Shown: piece after piece, positions 1 to 10,559 of the stretch
Position numbering within the stretch: position 1 is the stretch's first letter
Layout of the letters: every line of letters starts with the position of its first letter
Source: Siphonodentalium dalli
Taxonomy: Eukaryota > Mollusca > Scaphopoda > Gadilida > Siphonodentaliidae
NCBI GenBank assembly: GCA_032622095.1
Contig: CP136064.1
Span: forward strand, 49,480,073 to 49,544,072
Reading direction: 5' to 3'
Length of the DNA: 64,000 bases
Notes under the pieces: model-generated
Databases searched by the model: none
The model's input: the letters and a program-made list of their open reading frames with translations, nothing else
What the model was told of the DNA's origin: nothing
Position numbers and translations under genes: made by a program

Positions 1-1130
1 GACTGGTTCAAAATCATGAATGAACTGACATTACATCAATCGCGCGAAAAATCAAAACGACATTCCAACATATATTCTTGCGTACTATAAACAAATAGTT
101 CCAAGGTTTTAACATTATTTGATTGCCTACCAGGCTACCATCATGGGTCTTATGGTATAACATATCACAAAGTAACTAATATGTATATGTTCAGTATGTA
201 TTATAAGTGTAAGGGATTTTGTCCATTGAATACAATTTCTGTTAGGCATATTAGTGTGAACTTGCAGGTTGTGAGAATTTAGCAAAGCGAGCTAATCGCG
301 TGACACAGATACCTTTGCAGGTTGGGAGAATTTACTCAAGAAAGCTGATTGTCGGACACAAATTCAACAGTTTTTGGCATTTAAGGAACTCCTAAAATGT
401 AATTTGTGCGGTGTATCTGTCACACCAATGGTAGATAAATGTGTTATATACACAATGTGTTTGTAACGATTCATGTATCGCGACTCTGCTAGTTTTCGGG
501 GCCATATAGCGACTCACCGACCAAGGTCACCTCGTCGCTATATGGCCACGAAAACATGAATCGATACAAACACATTGTGTATATAACACATATTTATCTA
601 CCATTTCCTGAAATTCCATGATAAAATTGGCAATAACGAATTGGTGATAAAACATCTGCAGTTGCGATACATGGCATGCGTGACATCCTTGACTGGTTCA
701 AAGCATCATTGAATGAACTGATACCACATGCAAATGCGTGGAAAATCAAAACAACATTCCAATGAACAATGTGTATTCTTATGAACTATAAAAAAATAGT
801 TCCTAGTTATTATCATTATTTGATTGCCTCCCATCGTGGGTAATATGGTAAAACATATCACAAAGTGTGACTGATATAAATTTGTTGAGTATTTAATATA
901 TCATTATATAAAAGAGATTCAATTTCTGTTATATGTACATGTATGCTATTACAGGTTGGGATAATTTAGCAAATCGAGCTAATCGTGTGACACAGATACA
1001 CTTGCAGGTTGGGAGAATTTACTCAAGAAAGCTAATCGTCACAAACAAATCCAACAATTTTGGTTTAAAAAAAAAACTCTTAAAATGTAATTTGTGTGGT
1101 GGATTCTGTCACACGAATAGTAGATAAACG
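1..1130. repeat. Diverged direct repeat pair (about 1-430 and 691-1130)
   Basis: The block starting GACTGGTTCA at position 1 recurs at 691 in the same orientation and stays alignable for about 430 bp, including a shared inner motif GGGAGAATTTA followed by an AGCTAATCG-like stretch. The first copy may start before the window. The segment between the copies is the palindrome at 429-603. The repeat lies in the downstream intron of the kinesin gene if that gene continues to the left. I cannot assign a transposon family. Confidence 0.7.
429..603. repeat. Imperfect 175-bp palindrome
   Basis: The left arm starts TGGTAGATAAATGTGTTATA and the right arm ends with its near complement (TATTTATCTACCA). 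The arms continue through TACACAATGTGTTTG and an inner GGCCATATAGCGA / TCGCTATATGGCC pair. This is a foldback inserted at, or formed from, the end of the first direct-repeat copy. Family unknown. Confidence 0.75.
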
Positions 1131-1243
1131 TGTTACATACACATTGTGTATGATTCATGCCAGGCCCATAGGACCTATATATCACTTCTTATACAATAAA
1201 TATAAATAATATAATAGAAATATATGCACTAATTGTTTAACGT

Positions 1244-1438
1244 TCACAAAAGAGTTTGTCTTCTCCTATATAATTTTGCTATTTGTCTAGGAAACTCATT
1301 TACTAACAGTTGAGTCATGAATGTAAGAGATTGAACACCATTTATTTTGAAGTCAATAATTCGAAATAAGCTGGAGTAGGAGTCACATTGGAGAATAAAA
1401 TGACATTCATCCTCAACAGAGAGTGGAAAAAAACACAT
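1244..1438 (-). pseudogene. Non-LTR reverse transcriptase C-terminal remnant
   Basis: The minus-strand reading frame contains VEDECHFILQCDSYSSL followed by a basic tail ending AKLYRRR. This resembles the zinc-knuckle-like C-terminus found after the reverse transcriptase domain of many invertebrate non-LTR elements (a CxxC/H-FxLxC-Y pattern). No RT catalytic motif is visible upstream, so this is a 5'-truncated remnant, not a host gene. It lies in the kinesin intron downstream of exon 3. The family call is pattern recognition; the exact clade is not known. Confidence 0.5.
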
Positions 1439-1639
1439 ATTCTATCATAAAGGCCCTGCCATCGCCATCCATCAACCTCCATCTGCAGCAGTATAATTCT
1501 ACATCAACATTGAGCCATCATAGACAGATCATATTTGTTTTATCAATGAAAACATAGTTTAAATACAATATACATGATTTAGTACTTCATAAAAACAAAA
1601 TTTATCAAGTTATTCTACATCCAGTATCCATTTTTGTAG

Positions 1640-1910
1640 ATGCACATTGCGAAGGTTCGATTCAGAGGTTGTAATATTGTGAACATCTTTATTTGCGAAT
1701 GCATGAACTTGTCCAACGGGGTCGTTTGTTGAACTTATTATCAGAACATTTCCAACCAATGAATATGAATCATTCTACTCTTGTACTATCTGTTTTTCTG
1801 CCTGTAGTCTGCTTTTATTACCTGAAAACCCCTCCAAATGAATAATAGAACACTCCAATGTACACTTTTATAACTAAATGGGAGAATCCATTTTGTACAG
1901 AAAGGGTTAA
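1640..1910. mobile_element. Fam-M TTAA element, copy 1, next to a splice donor
   Basis: The right end reads AGAAAGGGTTAA with TTAA at 1907-1910. The body carries the Fam-M landmarks: a GTTGAACTTATTATC segment, GAACATTTCC, CTCCAAATGAATAATAG and AACTAAATGGGAGAAT. The left boundary is not clear. The element ends 12 bp inside the intron from the kinesin exon 3 donor. The CCCTTT-type end with TTAA suggests piggyBac-like mobilisation; no transposase is present. Confidence 0.65.
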
Positions 1911-1922
1911 TTGTGTCCTTAC

Positions 1923-2105
1923 CTGTGGAATGACTCCTTCCTGTCCAGGATCATTGAGGTTTCCCATCATGGAGTAACTCTTCCCTGATCCAGTTTGACC
2001 GTATGCGAATATACACACATTGTAGCCTTCAAACGAATGCTGCAACATGTCAGTACCAATGTCGTCATACACCTTCTTCTGGTTGCAAAACTTTGGATCA
2101 TCACT
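1923..2105 (-). CDS. Kinesin-3 motor exon 3 (P-loop exon)
   Basis: This is a 183-nt, phase-0 exon of 61 codons on the minus strand. The acceptor is TTTTTGCAG before 2105 and the donor is CAG|GTAAGG at 1923/1922. It encodes the motor-domain strand-loop-helix with [20 protein letters not shown]. The Walker A motif GQTGSGKS falls at about residues 93-100 of the joined protein and binds [23 protein letters not shown] is typical of the KIF1/unc-104 branch of kinesin-3, plus-end-directed vesicle motors; KIF1 proteins usually have TGAGKSYTMMG where this has [11 protein letters not shown]. The exon ends GVIPQ, where the motor would continue into exons left of the window. The gene could be a KIF1 orthologue or a diverged paralogue. 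No stop or frameshift is seen. Confidence 0.95.
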
Positions 2106-2208
2106 CTGCAAAAACAATAGAAATGGGGTTCAATGACCAGCCTATATTATAGACAAAAGGATTGTCAAATATAAAATGTAAGAACACTGGTACATCTCTA
2201 TAAAACAT

Positions 2209-2424
2209 ATAGTAATGCCCTAAATAATCGACTCCTTAACCACAGCAGAATTATGGGTAATTTTTCAGGATTTAGTTGGAAATATGGCTTGATGCCATTC
2301 ATCAGAAAGCTCTCACTGAGAGCTTGCCAATGAATGGCAACAAGCCATATTTCCGACTAAATCCTGAAAAATTACTCATAATTCTGCTGTGGTTAAGGAG
2401 TCGATTATTTAGGGAATTACTGTA
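2209..2424. mobile_element. Fam-A palindromic MITE, copy 1
   Basis: A foldback of about 216 bp whose ends read AGTAATGCCCTAAATAATCG and its complement, with arms of about 105 bp meeting near a TCTCACTGAGAG centre. The end pattern TA-CAGT...ACTG-TA matches Tc1/mariner-type MITEs. It lies about 100 bp upstream of kinesin exon 3. One terminal base differs on each side from the family consensus. Confidence 0.85.
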
Positions 2425-2871
2425 GAAATGGCAAATAAACTGTCTATTAGGGTCCTGTGAATATTATATGTTCGATTCATTATTTGATTTGATCCCAATA
2501 TTCAATTTAAATTCGCTTCGAAATTTGTAGTCCGAAAACGTTTGAATACCACAAAAGTAAACACTAGGCATTATTGTATAATTCTTGATTACTATCACAT
2601 AAATTTTGCCGATGCAGATGGAAACCAGTAGGTTTTACCGAATTGAAACAATGAACAATTTATTCAGGCGGGCAAGGATCAACTCACAACCACGTGCTCC
2701 ATTCATCCTCATGATGGTCGATTCTAGCACTGATTTAATACTGTCTAATTAGGAAGTTATTGTGTGGCACAGAGAACATATATTTGCTCAATAAACCACA
2801 AAAATGACATTACTTTATTTTAAAACTAGTTGATCTAAAAATAAATATTTATGGGGTACCGTGGCGGAGAA

Positions 2872-2989
2872 TACAGTAATACTCTAAGTAATCGACTCCT
2901 TAACAGCAGAATTATGGGTAACTTTTCAGGATTTACAACAAGCCATATTTCCTGCGGTTAAGGAGTCGATTACTTAGAGCATTACTGTA
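2872..2989. mobile_element. Fam-A MITE, internally deleted copy 2
   Basis: Both ends (TACAGTAATACTCTAAGTAA and GAGCATTACTGTA) are present, but most of the right arm and the centre are missing, leaving 118 bp. It is in kinesin intron 2. Confidence 0.85.
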
Positions 2990-3046
2990 AGTGATTTAAC
3001 ACACCTATATTTCAATAAGTATATATATATATAAATATATATCTGA

Positions 3047-3405
3047 CAAAAGCCTGAGTTTAGTGTGTCTGTCATTTTCAGAATGAGGTTCCCAGCGGGT
3101 TAGCATCACCAAATTCACCCTCTGGGGACCTCATTCTGGATGGCTTCATCTACTATGGAGGACATAGACTCAGAATGAAGTTCCCAAATGGTGAATATAG
3201 TGATGTACACCCATTGGGAAATTGTTATGCAATGTATCGTCGGCCAATTTGGGGATATAGAGAAACCAAACTAAAAAAAAATAGAATCTGTGTGAAGAAG
3301 TTTCTATAGAAATTTGATAATAAAGAAACTTTCCAGAGAAGATGAAGCATAAGCAGAATGAGGTCCCCAGAGGGTGAATTTAGTGATGCCAGCCCGCTAT
3401 GCGAC
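3047..3405. mobile_element. Fam-F composite palindromic MITE, copy 1
   Basis: It begins with a GCCTGAGTTTAGTGTGTCTG-type end, then GAATGAGGTTCCCAGCGGG and its inverted partner CTCTGGGGACCTCATTCTG. A spacer with a second inverted motif (AGTTCCCAAATGGTG / CACCCATTGGGAA) and a degenerate second GAGGTCCCCAGAGGGTG arm follow. The right palindrome is only half present, so this copy is truncated. Confidence 0.75.
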
Positions 3406-3454
3406 ATAAAAAACTAATGTTCATCCGGAAACCAAAATAATCGGCAAATTCAAA

Positions 3455-3815
3455 GTAAATAAGGGGCCATAACTCCAGCAAAAATGGGTGGACGGAACCT
3501 GTATTTGGAGCTTATAACCTCACATACCAAATCTGGCTTCGATCTGATAACTCAAAATAAAGTTATCATCACGAAATCCAGATGAACACCGGCTATTATT
3601 TTTTTTTAATTTCGGGGGACAACAAAAAGGGCCATAACTATGGTGAAAATTGGTGGGCAGAACCTGAATTTGAACATGACCTGTATTTTGTGCTGGTAAA
3701 CCCCATACCAAATTACATTCCATTCAGTCGAGACTATCTAAAGTTATCATCCGGAAACCAAAGCAAATGGACGAACAGACCAATAACATAATATGTCCTG
3801 TTTTTCAAAAACGGG
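3455..3815. repeat. Diverged 'GGGCCATAACT' intronic repeat (Fam-I), copy 1
   Basis: Motifs GGGCCATAACTCCAGCAAAA, GGACGGAACCTGTATTTGGA, CATACCAAATCTGG and ATCCGGAAACCAAAG occur twice in tandem here, followed by a GGACGAACAGACCAATAACA tail. The same motif order recurs at 18.3, 23.9, 25.7, 26.3, 37.5 and 44.1 kb. I do not see terminal repeats or a coding frame common to all copies. It may be an old SINE-like or satellite-derived family. Confidence 0.6.
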
Positions 3816-5186
3816 CGTATAAAAATAGCATAATAATTGTTCTAAATTTTCTTGCTAATTTCAAACAGTGTTTACAAATTTTGAGATCATAAAAATTAAT
3901 AAAACACTAAAAAGCATCTACAAAGAGTCCAAAATTGGCCAGTAATACCTAGCAAGGACAATAGACTTAGGTACATGTATCTCCAAGAATTTCAACAGTT
4001 AGCAAAAACGAAACCGAAAGGAGATATCTGTCAATATTTTTAATGCAAAATGTGCATGGAGATGTCATACTGTGGGGATTGGCAGGGAAAGTGCTCTATT
4101 TATAGCGGCAGTAATACGATTAGTTTCAGACTATAGAGCCCGCAGCTTGTTCAATAGTCAGTATTTTAGTGTATCCATCCAGCCTAGTTCCTCTACGAAG
4201 CTCAATTTATTCTAATTGTGCATTTATTTTACAGCCAGGCTTCTCCCATGAGTATTCATTCACCATATGGATTTGATAGTCACTCTGGTCTCCAGTATTC
4301 AGAGTTAGTCCATACCAATAAATAATGCTCCTTCCCTGATCTGACTCATACGATCCCTGTTTTAGCTGATCATTTATTCATGAGATTTTTTTCTAGTGAT
4401 CACCTCAGTAAGGATAAGAGTGCGTAGGAAAATAATCTGAACTGGCGGTAAATTATGATATGACACGTGACGGAATTTGCCGATAAATTGATATTGATTT
4501 TTTGTCTGTGATCTGGAGAGCAACAGAAGTATCATATTACAGTGGCTAAAAATGACATGAATTTGATGTCAAATCTAGCCGATGTAATATGATATATCTG
4601 TTTCTCCCCAGGAATCAGCCCAGAGGGCCACATGAGAGATGTCTACTGAAATCTGTCATGTCTCGCCATGGTATGGTCACAAAGATATAACTTTATCATA
4701 GGCTTGCCTATAAAATAGCCAAATATCAAAATTTTCGGGGATACAGCGAAATCGCATTTTGTTATATCACTGTAGTTTCTGATATTTCACTGTAGGGCTT
4801 GAAACTAACATGAGCTGCCAACGTCGAACGAGTGATCATTGCGTGCACACTGTCCTCAAGTCCACTAACCAATCAAAAGCGATGAATTAATGATGGCATG
4901 TGATCAATCGATAATTCTATGTTTGAGTCGCAACGTGTCAATTTCAGTGTTAGGCTTAGGCTCTTTTCTGTTTGTAAACATGCATATGTGCACTCTTTAA
5001 TTAAGTACAGGTAATGATTTAATTAATTAAGACTTAATTTAGCAACTTTCAGCCTAAATAAGCCACATATACTAAAATGAATACCTACAGTTTTTTTATT
5101 GAATACCTAAAACATCTCATTCGTGTCTGGAAAGAAATATTGAATTTTCACTCGCGACCAGAACCCTTCTTTCAAGACACTCATGA
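3816..5186. other. Unassigned intronic DNA
   Basis: No ORF, terminal repeat or exon of the kinesin gene is recognisable. There is a weak inverted pair around 4525-4600 (ATCATATTACAGTGGCTA versus GATGTAATATGAT). Confidence 0.5.
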
Positions 5187-5355
5187 GATATTTCCAAGCC
5201 TTGACATAGGGTGTCTGTCATTTGCAGAATGAGGTCCCCAGAGGGTGAATTTAGTGATGCTACCCCGCATAGCGGGCTAGCATCACTAAATTCACCCTCT
5301 GGGGACCTCATTCTGCAAATGACAGACACCCTATTTCAAGGCTTGGATATTTCGG
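5187..5355. mobile_element. Fam-F MITE, single perfect palindrome, copy 2
   Basis: The arms contain GGGTGTCTGTCATTTGCAGA, GAGGTCCCCAGAGGGTGAAT and the small centre CCCCGCATAGCGGG. Pairing extends outward through CCAAGCCTTGA / TCAAGGCTTGG, giving a near-perfect hairpin of about 165 bp. This is the most symmetric Fam-F copy and lacks the long spacer of the composite copies. Confidence 0.85.
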
Positions 5356-5547
5356 TATTCAAACAAAAACTGTATGTATTCTCTATCTATTATTAAAGAA
5401 TGTCTATCCCCACTGGATGAACGGAAATAATAATTTGTACTTGTTTTCGTAGTACTCTAATTCAGGGCAGAGTGTTATTATACTGTCGGTATAGTGGGCG
5501 ACAACACCCGGTCACCAGAACAACGAAACCATGGCGATTTCAACACC

Positions 5548-5697
5548 TACAGTAATGCCCTAATTAATTGACTTCTTAACCACAGCAAAATTATGGGTAA
5601 CTTTTCAGGATTTAGTCGGAAATATGGCTTGTTGCCATTCATCGGAAAGCTCACCGCTGCTGTGGTTAAGGAGTCAATTACTTAAGGCATTACTGTA
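5548..5697. mobile_element. Fam-A MITE, right-arm-deleted copy 3
   Basis: The full left arm (TACAGTAATGCCCTAATTAA through CATTCATCGGAAAGCTC) is joined directly to the outer 45 bp of the right arm ending GGCATTACTGTA. Confidence 0.88.
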
Positions 5698-6254
5698 TGT
5701 ACAGCCTCATTTCTTCTGATTCCACTGGTGTCTATTGTCTTTTATTTATTTGGGGATAGACTGGATGAAGGGAAGTAATTATTTTACTCGTTTTCGTAGT
5801 ACTGTGATTTGAGGAGGGGAAAGAGAAATCAGAATGGTCAGTACAATTATATGAATTTTTCGCAAGCACCAGAAAAATAACAACAGAAAATTGCTTTCCT
5901 TGTGTCCATGGCGCAATAAGCTCTATTTTTTCTATGTAATATTTGTCCCGGAAAAGGGTTCAGGTACAAGATTTGTTTTCAAACAGATCTTCATTGGTGT
6001 CTCGGCATAAAATCACACCGAACCTGGGCTCTATAACATGACTAATTGGTTTCAGGCCATTTTTCTTTTAGCTTATCCTAATTTGACATCAAAAAGCTTT
6101 CGAGCCGCCAGCCAGCATTTCATTATGACTTTTTAATGTCATCCCGGGATGCCAGGTGTGATTTTCGCTAACCCTACATGATGTGTTGCCTGGTCATACA
6201 CCCACTTACCTGGTCAGACACCCACTTACCACATATTGGTTACCCAGTGACACT

Positions 6255-6471
6255 TACAGTAATGCCCTAATTAATCAACTTCTTAACCACAGCAGAATTA
6301 TGGGTAACTTTTCAGGATTTAGTCGGAAATATGGCTTGTTGCCATTCATCGGAAAGGTCTCAGTGAGAGCTTTCCGATGAATGGCAACAAGCCATATCTC
6401 CGACTAAATCCTGAAAAGTTACCCATAATTCTGCTCTGGTTAAAGAGTCGATCACTTAGGGCATTACTGTA
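6255..6471. mobile_element. Fam-A MITE, full-length copy 4
   Basis: A 217-bp copy with ends TACAGTAATGCCC and GGGCATTACTGTA and a centre of AAAGGTCTCAGTGAGAGCTTT. The flanking dinucleotide is TA on both sides. Confidence 0.9.
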
Positions 6472-6639
6472 TATTCGGATATCAATAGTAGAGGGTACCT
6501 AAGGGTTCTGGTTGAATACCCGAATTATTTCATGAGTAGCTACATGGAAATACAGATTTTCCACAAGCAGCTGAAAGCCGCGAGTTGAAATTCTGTATTT
6601 TCTTGTAGCCACGAATGAGATAAGACTGGTATCAACCAA

Positions 6640-8236
6640 AACCTCTTTGTTATATGTGCTACGTTATAAAATGCTCAAAGACTGCTAGCTTTATTCTACA
6701 GTTTACTGAAAATTGTTAAAAACTTTGACTTTTGCTGTGGGAAGTGGCAATGTTTAGATCTGCTATAAACTGGAAGTGATCTCCGTGAGGGTATTACTAT
6801 GGTGTTATTTAAGCGCTTCAAGCTACACCAGGGATGCTATATATTATTATTATTTTTTTATTATTTATCGCTTTTCTCAGTGTTATCAATCTCTAGGTCC
6901 AGGCGATTGATAGAACATACTTAATTGAGAAGCATATAATAAAATTATTGTATTACCTGATATAATTTACAGTATTGATATGACTGATCAAATGGCTACA
7001 GTATGAAATTTGGAAGAAAGTGCATTCTGCTGTTATGATAATGGTATATCCATTCTGTGTCAACCATCGAACCCATGAATGCATTCCTTTTAAGGAGAGC
7101 CTTGTAGCCGAAAATATTAGGTTGATGATATCATCTGCATCATCATTATAGTCTGGACTAAACGAAGAGGACGAGAGTTCGAATTATGACATGGGCAAAA
7201 ATGAGTGCTGATTTTCAAGCTTGATGTGAGTTGAGGGACATCTCAATATGCCATTCCGATTGTAAACATACCGGTAGCTATTTGGATAAGAAACAATAAT
7301 TTTTCAGCACAGAATAAAGCAACAAACACCTCATTCTGAGCAATTGTGAAATAACATAAAAGTGTACTATCATCAACAAGTACACGAAAAAATAGATTGA
7401 CTTTGTTCTAATTTTCATTATTAATAACTCTCCAATAATGAAATTTCACATGTCAAAACCATTGTTATGTAAACATTACTGTTACAGTGGAATTATCGAT
7501 AAAAGTCCAATTAGTCAAATAAGATACCAAAGTTAAATCAAAACTTGAAAAAGGTCAAGGCATTGAAAAATATTTTGAAAATAATATTCAGACTGAAGTA
7601 TTTGACCTTACCACATGATTAGCGATGTTTGTTGACGAATCACTGTTTCAATTTTGTTCACATAACAATGGTTATAAACGAGCAAAAAAATTTATTGGAG
7701 AACAATACATGTAATGAAAAGAACAAAGTCGATCTATTTCTCCATGTTCTTCTTAGTGGTGATGTTTTTACATACTTATTGATTTTGCGCACATTTACCC
7801 ACTGCGAGTGCCTTGGGTCCCTTTAATTAGATCAACTATAATACTATTATTGGCCATTTCACTGTTATTTCATTCATGTAAAGTTAAGATTGAATGGAGA
7901 ACATAATTTAATCGAAAGCACCTTTATAATTTACATTTGAAATGACATTTTGGTTGTAAATATTCACAATTTCATCGTACATGTGGCTCCATTGAAATTA
8001 GGGAGTACACATCAGTTTGAAATAGCATGAACGACTCGCCAATAATTCAAAGTCAATTGAGATATCCTCGTAATTTCGGGCCATCACTGTGATTACATCC
8101 CCGAACAGTTACGTTCCATGTAAACACTGTACTTCGCTTGTTAACATCACAACTGATATCAGCCGAGTATGGCGGGTCATTAGCCAAGTTTGGGGGGTTA
8201 TTAGCCGAGTTTGGGGTTGATATCAGCCATGGTCGA
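6640..8236. other. Unassigned intronic DNA
   Basis: AT-rich kinesin intron 2 sequence with no recognisable exon or element. Immediately left of the Harbinger-like element, at 8161-8230, are three imperfect copies of an ATTAGCCGAGTTTGGGG motif. Confidence 0.5.
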
Positions 8237-9023
8237 TAAGGCCCGTTTTATACGTCGCGCCAAACACGGGTCGCGCTATCTTCCCCTGGCTCGATATTGG
8301 CGCGTCTCTGGCTCGTGTTACGTTTGTATGATTTATACCTCGAGCCAGCTGGCACGTGCTGTAATCGTATATTTCGAACAATTTTCGCATTTCTGATACA
8401 AATTCCGTCTGCTATAATCATTTCCGCGATATTGTCCTCTGACAATGCACTATAAACTGGCCCTCTATACAGTGCATGAATCTCATAATTTACGCTTTCG
8501 TTGGTTTCAAAATCAGGATCTTGTCATTCATTTCCCTCGAATATATATGTCTGCAATATATTTATTCCCAACTTTCGCGAAACGTCCTTTGTGAGTCGAT
8601 ACATGCATGTCCCCGTAGTATACCGTACAATTGCCTTCAATGTATATTTACAACGTCCAAGAGTTAGCATTTCTGTGGCCCAACGATGTTTTATGTGACG
8701 TGCCAGACACAGGTCGCGCTAGGATGACTCAAGAGATAATGTAATGACACCATAAACTTCAAATTGCGCATGCTCTCTGCCAAATGGGTCCGAAATGGGG
8801 AACGGTTTTCCCTGAATCATCTTAGCATGACCCGTGTTTAGCACGTCGTATAAAACAGCGTCGAAACCCAGACGTGTAGCACGTCGTTTCATGCCAGAGA
8901 AATTCTGACGCCCCAGTTGGTTTTATACCTCGTGCTCCAGTCGCGCTATCTTGAACTTTGTCATTTTCACACTAATTAGGCTGGCGCGACCCGTGTCTGG
9001 CTCGACATATAAAACGGGCCTAA
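8237..9023. mobile_element. Harbinger-like MITE (Fam-O), TSD TAA
   Basis: Element 8240-9020 (781 bp) has inverted ends of about 37 bp starting GGCCCGTTTTATA and including ACACGGGTCGCGC, and is flanked by TAA on both sides (8237-8239, 9021-9023). A 3-bp TWA duplication with GG-starting ends is typical of PIF/Harbinger elements. The ends are CpG-rich compared with the surroundings. No transposase is present. A partial relative lies at 48.36-48.74 kb. Confidence 0.82.
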
Positions 9024-9123
9024 TAGGTCTCTCAAGGCAAAAATATTATATATAATGATATTTAATACAGATGTGATACATATAATTCTAGCATCAGATT
9101 AGATATAATAGTAATGAACTTAC

Positions 9124-9194
9124 ATTTGTGTGTGACCAGTATGAATAATCAAAGTTGAAATTCCTCACTTGGTTATCTCTTGGATTTCGAATTG
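9124..9194 (-). CDS. Kinesin-3 motor exon 2
   Basis: This 71-nt exon was found by reading through splice signals; it is too short to stand out as an ORF. The acceptor CAG lies at 9197-9195 and the donor is AAT|GTAAGT at 9124/9123. It supplies two bases completing a serine codon, then IRNPRDNQVRNFNFDYSYW, then SHTN. FxFDYSYWSHT is the diagnostic N-terminal strand of KIF1-type kinesin-3 motors and leads directly into SDDPKFCNQ of exon 3. Phase 1 on the left and phase 0 on the right both agree with the neighbouring exons. Confidence 0.95.
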
Positions 9195-9995
9195 CTGAAA
9201 ATGTTGGAAATAAATCAGTCAGAATATAACTGAAAGTCAGAAATATTAAGTATACAACAACGGCTCGAATTTAATCAGAATTTTAATAAACTAATGCCGT
9301 TACAATAAAATATCTGTGTTCTCAGACAGGTGTGTATTTCATTTTCTGGAACCTAAACATATGTAACATGTTTAATGATTTATTTTAGAAAATGCCCAAT
9401 GGTGGTTTATCAAAAAAATGATGGTTAACTAAGTGAACGTTCAGATGACAACGATTCAATCGTAAGTGGCGAAATTAGGCCCAACAGAAACTTGGAGAGT
9501 CTGTTAAAACGATGGGAATATTGAGGGTTGTTCGTAAGTCATGGTTAACCACGTGATTGACTACCATACAATCTTTCCATCTATGATTTTTACAAACACA
9601 CAACTGCGATTCAGTCGCAAGTGGTGGTAACCAAGGATATTCCACAATTTCGCAGCTGAAATCAAACAGCACTTGATATTCATTTTTAACTCCAGATTTT
9701 TCGTGTGCATTCTCAGTCCAACTACCCACGATGGAAAACTCTACATTTATGATTGAATCATGGTCGTCTGAATGTTCACTATGAGTCCATCTGACTCGTT
9801 ATATATATATGAGAATTAAATGTTGGATGATGATGAAATGACAACATTGAAATCACACCAAATAGATGAGATTTGCCAACCTGGATAATTTAGTACCAGT
9901 TTCAGTGAACCTGGGTAATAAAAGTTTTTTTGCAAACCTGGGTAACATAGTACCCAACAGATTTTATGGTAAATGAGTAATTGTGATATACATAC
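9195..9995 (-). other. Kinesin intron 1 (801 bp)
   Basis: The donor GTATGT is at 9995-9990 and the acceptor CAG at 9197-9195. The intron holds the Fam-N foldback (9432-9780) and a short stretch (about 9877-9960) with AATTTAGTACCAGTTTCAGT shared with the Fam-G palindromes at 44 and 46 kb. Confidence 0.85.
9432..9780. mobile_element. Fam-N MITE with 33-bp inverted ends
   Basis: The left end AGTGAACGTTCAGATGACAA pairs with the right end ...TCGTCTGAATGTTCACT over about 33 bp with a few mismatches. The body is 349 bp with no significant coding. I could not define a target duplication, so the superfamily is open. Confidence 0.7.
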
Positions 9996-10095
9996 AAGTC
10001 ATCTTGTTTTTCATATCGATGATACATTCTGCTTTCAGATTAATCTCCCGAGTGTTGAAGGGCCGAACCCTCACTGCTACCTGGATGGATGACAT
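9996..10095 (-). CDS. Kinesin-3 motor exon 1 with start codon
   Basis: The ATG is at 10095-10093 and the exon runs 100 nt to the donor T|GTATGT. The product starts [20 protein letters not shown] and continues [13 protein letters not shown]. The VAVRVRPFN motif is the first beta strand and nucleotide-pocket RxRP motif of kinesin motors, and its closeness to the Met is normal for kinesin-3. A good 3' splice site (pyrimidine tract then TAG at 10103-10101) lies 5 nt before the ATG, so an upstream 5'UTR exon and intron are likely. Codon phase 1 at the donor matches exon 2. The joined three-exon product is 118 residues of an expected motor of about 350. Confidence 0.95.
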
Positions 10096-10100
10096 GTTGG

Positions 10101-10103
10101 CTA
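10101..10103 (-). promoter_or_regulatory. Splice acceptor just upstream of the kinesin start codon
   Basis: On the minus strand a TTTCTTTTTTTCTTCTTTG tract ends in TAG immediately before CCAACATG. This implies a spliced 5'UTR and puts the promoter further right, at an unknown position. Confidence 0.6.
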
Positions 10104-10170
10104 CAAAGAAGAAAAAAAGAAATCGTCAGTTAGATGTTTATACTCAGAATCACATTACTTGCTTCCAATG

Positions 10171-10420
10171 TTAATAACCGTTTCTATACTAAATGGATAC
10201 ATTGCCATTGGAATAGTGTAACATTCATTTAGAGGAGTGTCCAGAAATAATGAGAAGATAATAGCCATACAAAATAATAACACAAATGTAGAAGGATTCA
10301 TATTCACTGGTGGGAAATGTTCAGATAATAAGTTCACTATTGTTGTTGGTTGAACTTATTACCTGAACATTTCCTAAGGGAAATACAAGTCAATGAGTAT
10401 TTAGTATAGGAAGTGTTAAC
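10171..10420. mobile_element. Fam-M TTAA element, copy 2 (inverted)
   Basis: In reverse orientation to the 38-41 kb copies it shows CCGTTTCTATACTAAATGG, GGAATAGTGTAACATTCATT, GGAAATGTTCAGATAATAAG and AATGAGTATTTAGTATAGGA, ending at TTAA 10417-10420. That same TTAA is the left target of the adjacent Fam-B element. Length is about 250 bp, shorter than the nested copies. Confidence 0.6.
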
Positions 10421-10559
10421 CCTTTACCCAACAAACCGGCCAAATAAAGCTTCAACAGCCCAAAATATCTTCGGTCTGTCTCAATAGAACCATACAAATA
10501 TGGATATCATTGGAACCGGCTCCTTGACCACATTGTGATAGTTACAGTTATGCCCTGTG

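Larger units (their letters stand above)
2106..9123 (-). other. Kinesin intron 2 (about 7.0 kb, MITE-filled)
   Basis: The intron runs from the GTAAGT donor at 9123-9118 to the TTTTTGCAG acceptor at 2106. It contains four Fam-A copies, two Fam-F copies, a diverged gene-rich-region repeat at 3455-3815 and a Harbinger-like element at 8240-9020. I see no additional coding exon: the residues on both sides (WSHTN and SDDPKF) are contiguous in the kinesin-3 family. Confidence 0.85.

Noticed and set aside
1818-2117. Taking the whole 99-codon open frame as kinesin sequence
   Set aside because: Only 1923-2105 lies between good splice sites; the leading MFLQ and the tail after GVIPQ are intron.
9475-9729. 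84-codon frame in kinesin intron 1
   Set aside because: It lies within the Fam-N MITE and has no splice phase that would insert it between exons 1 and 2, which join perfectly.
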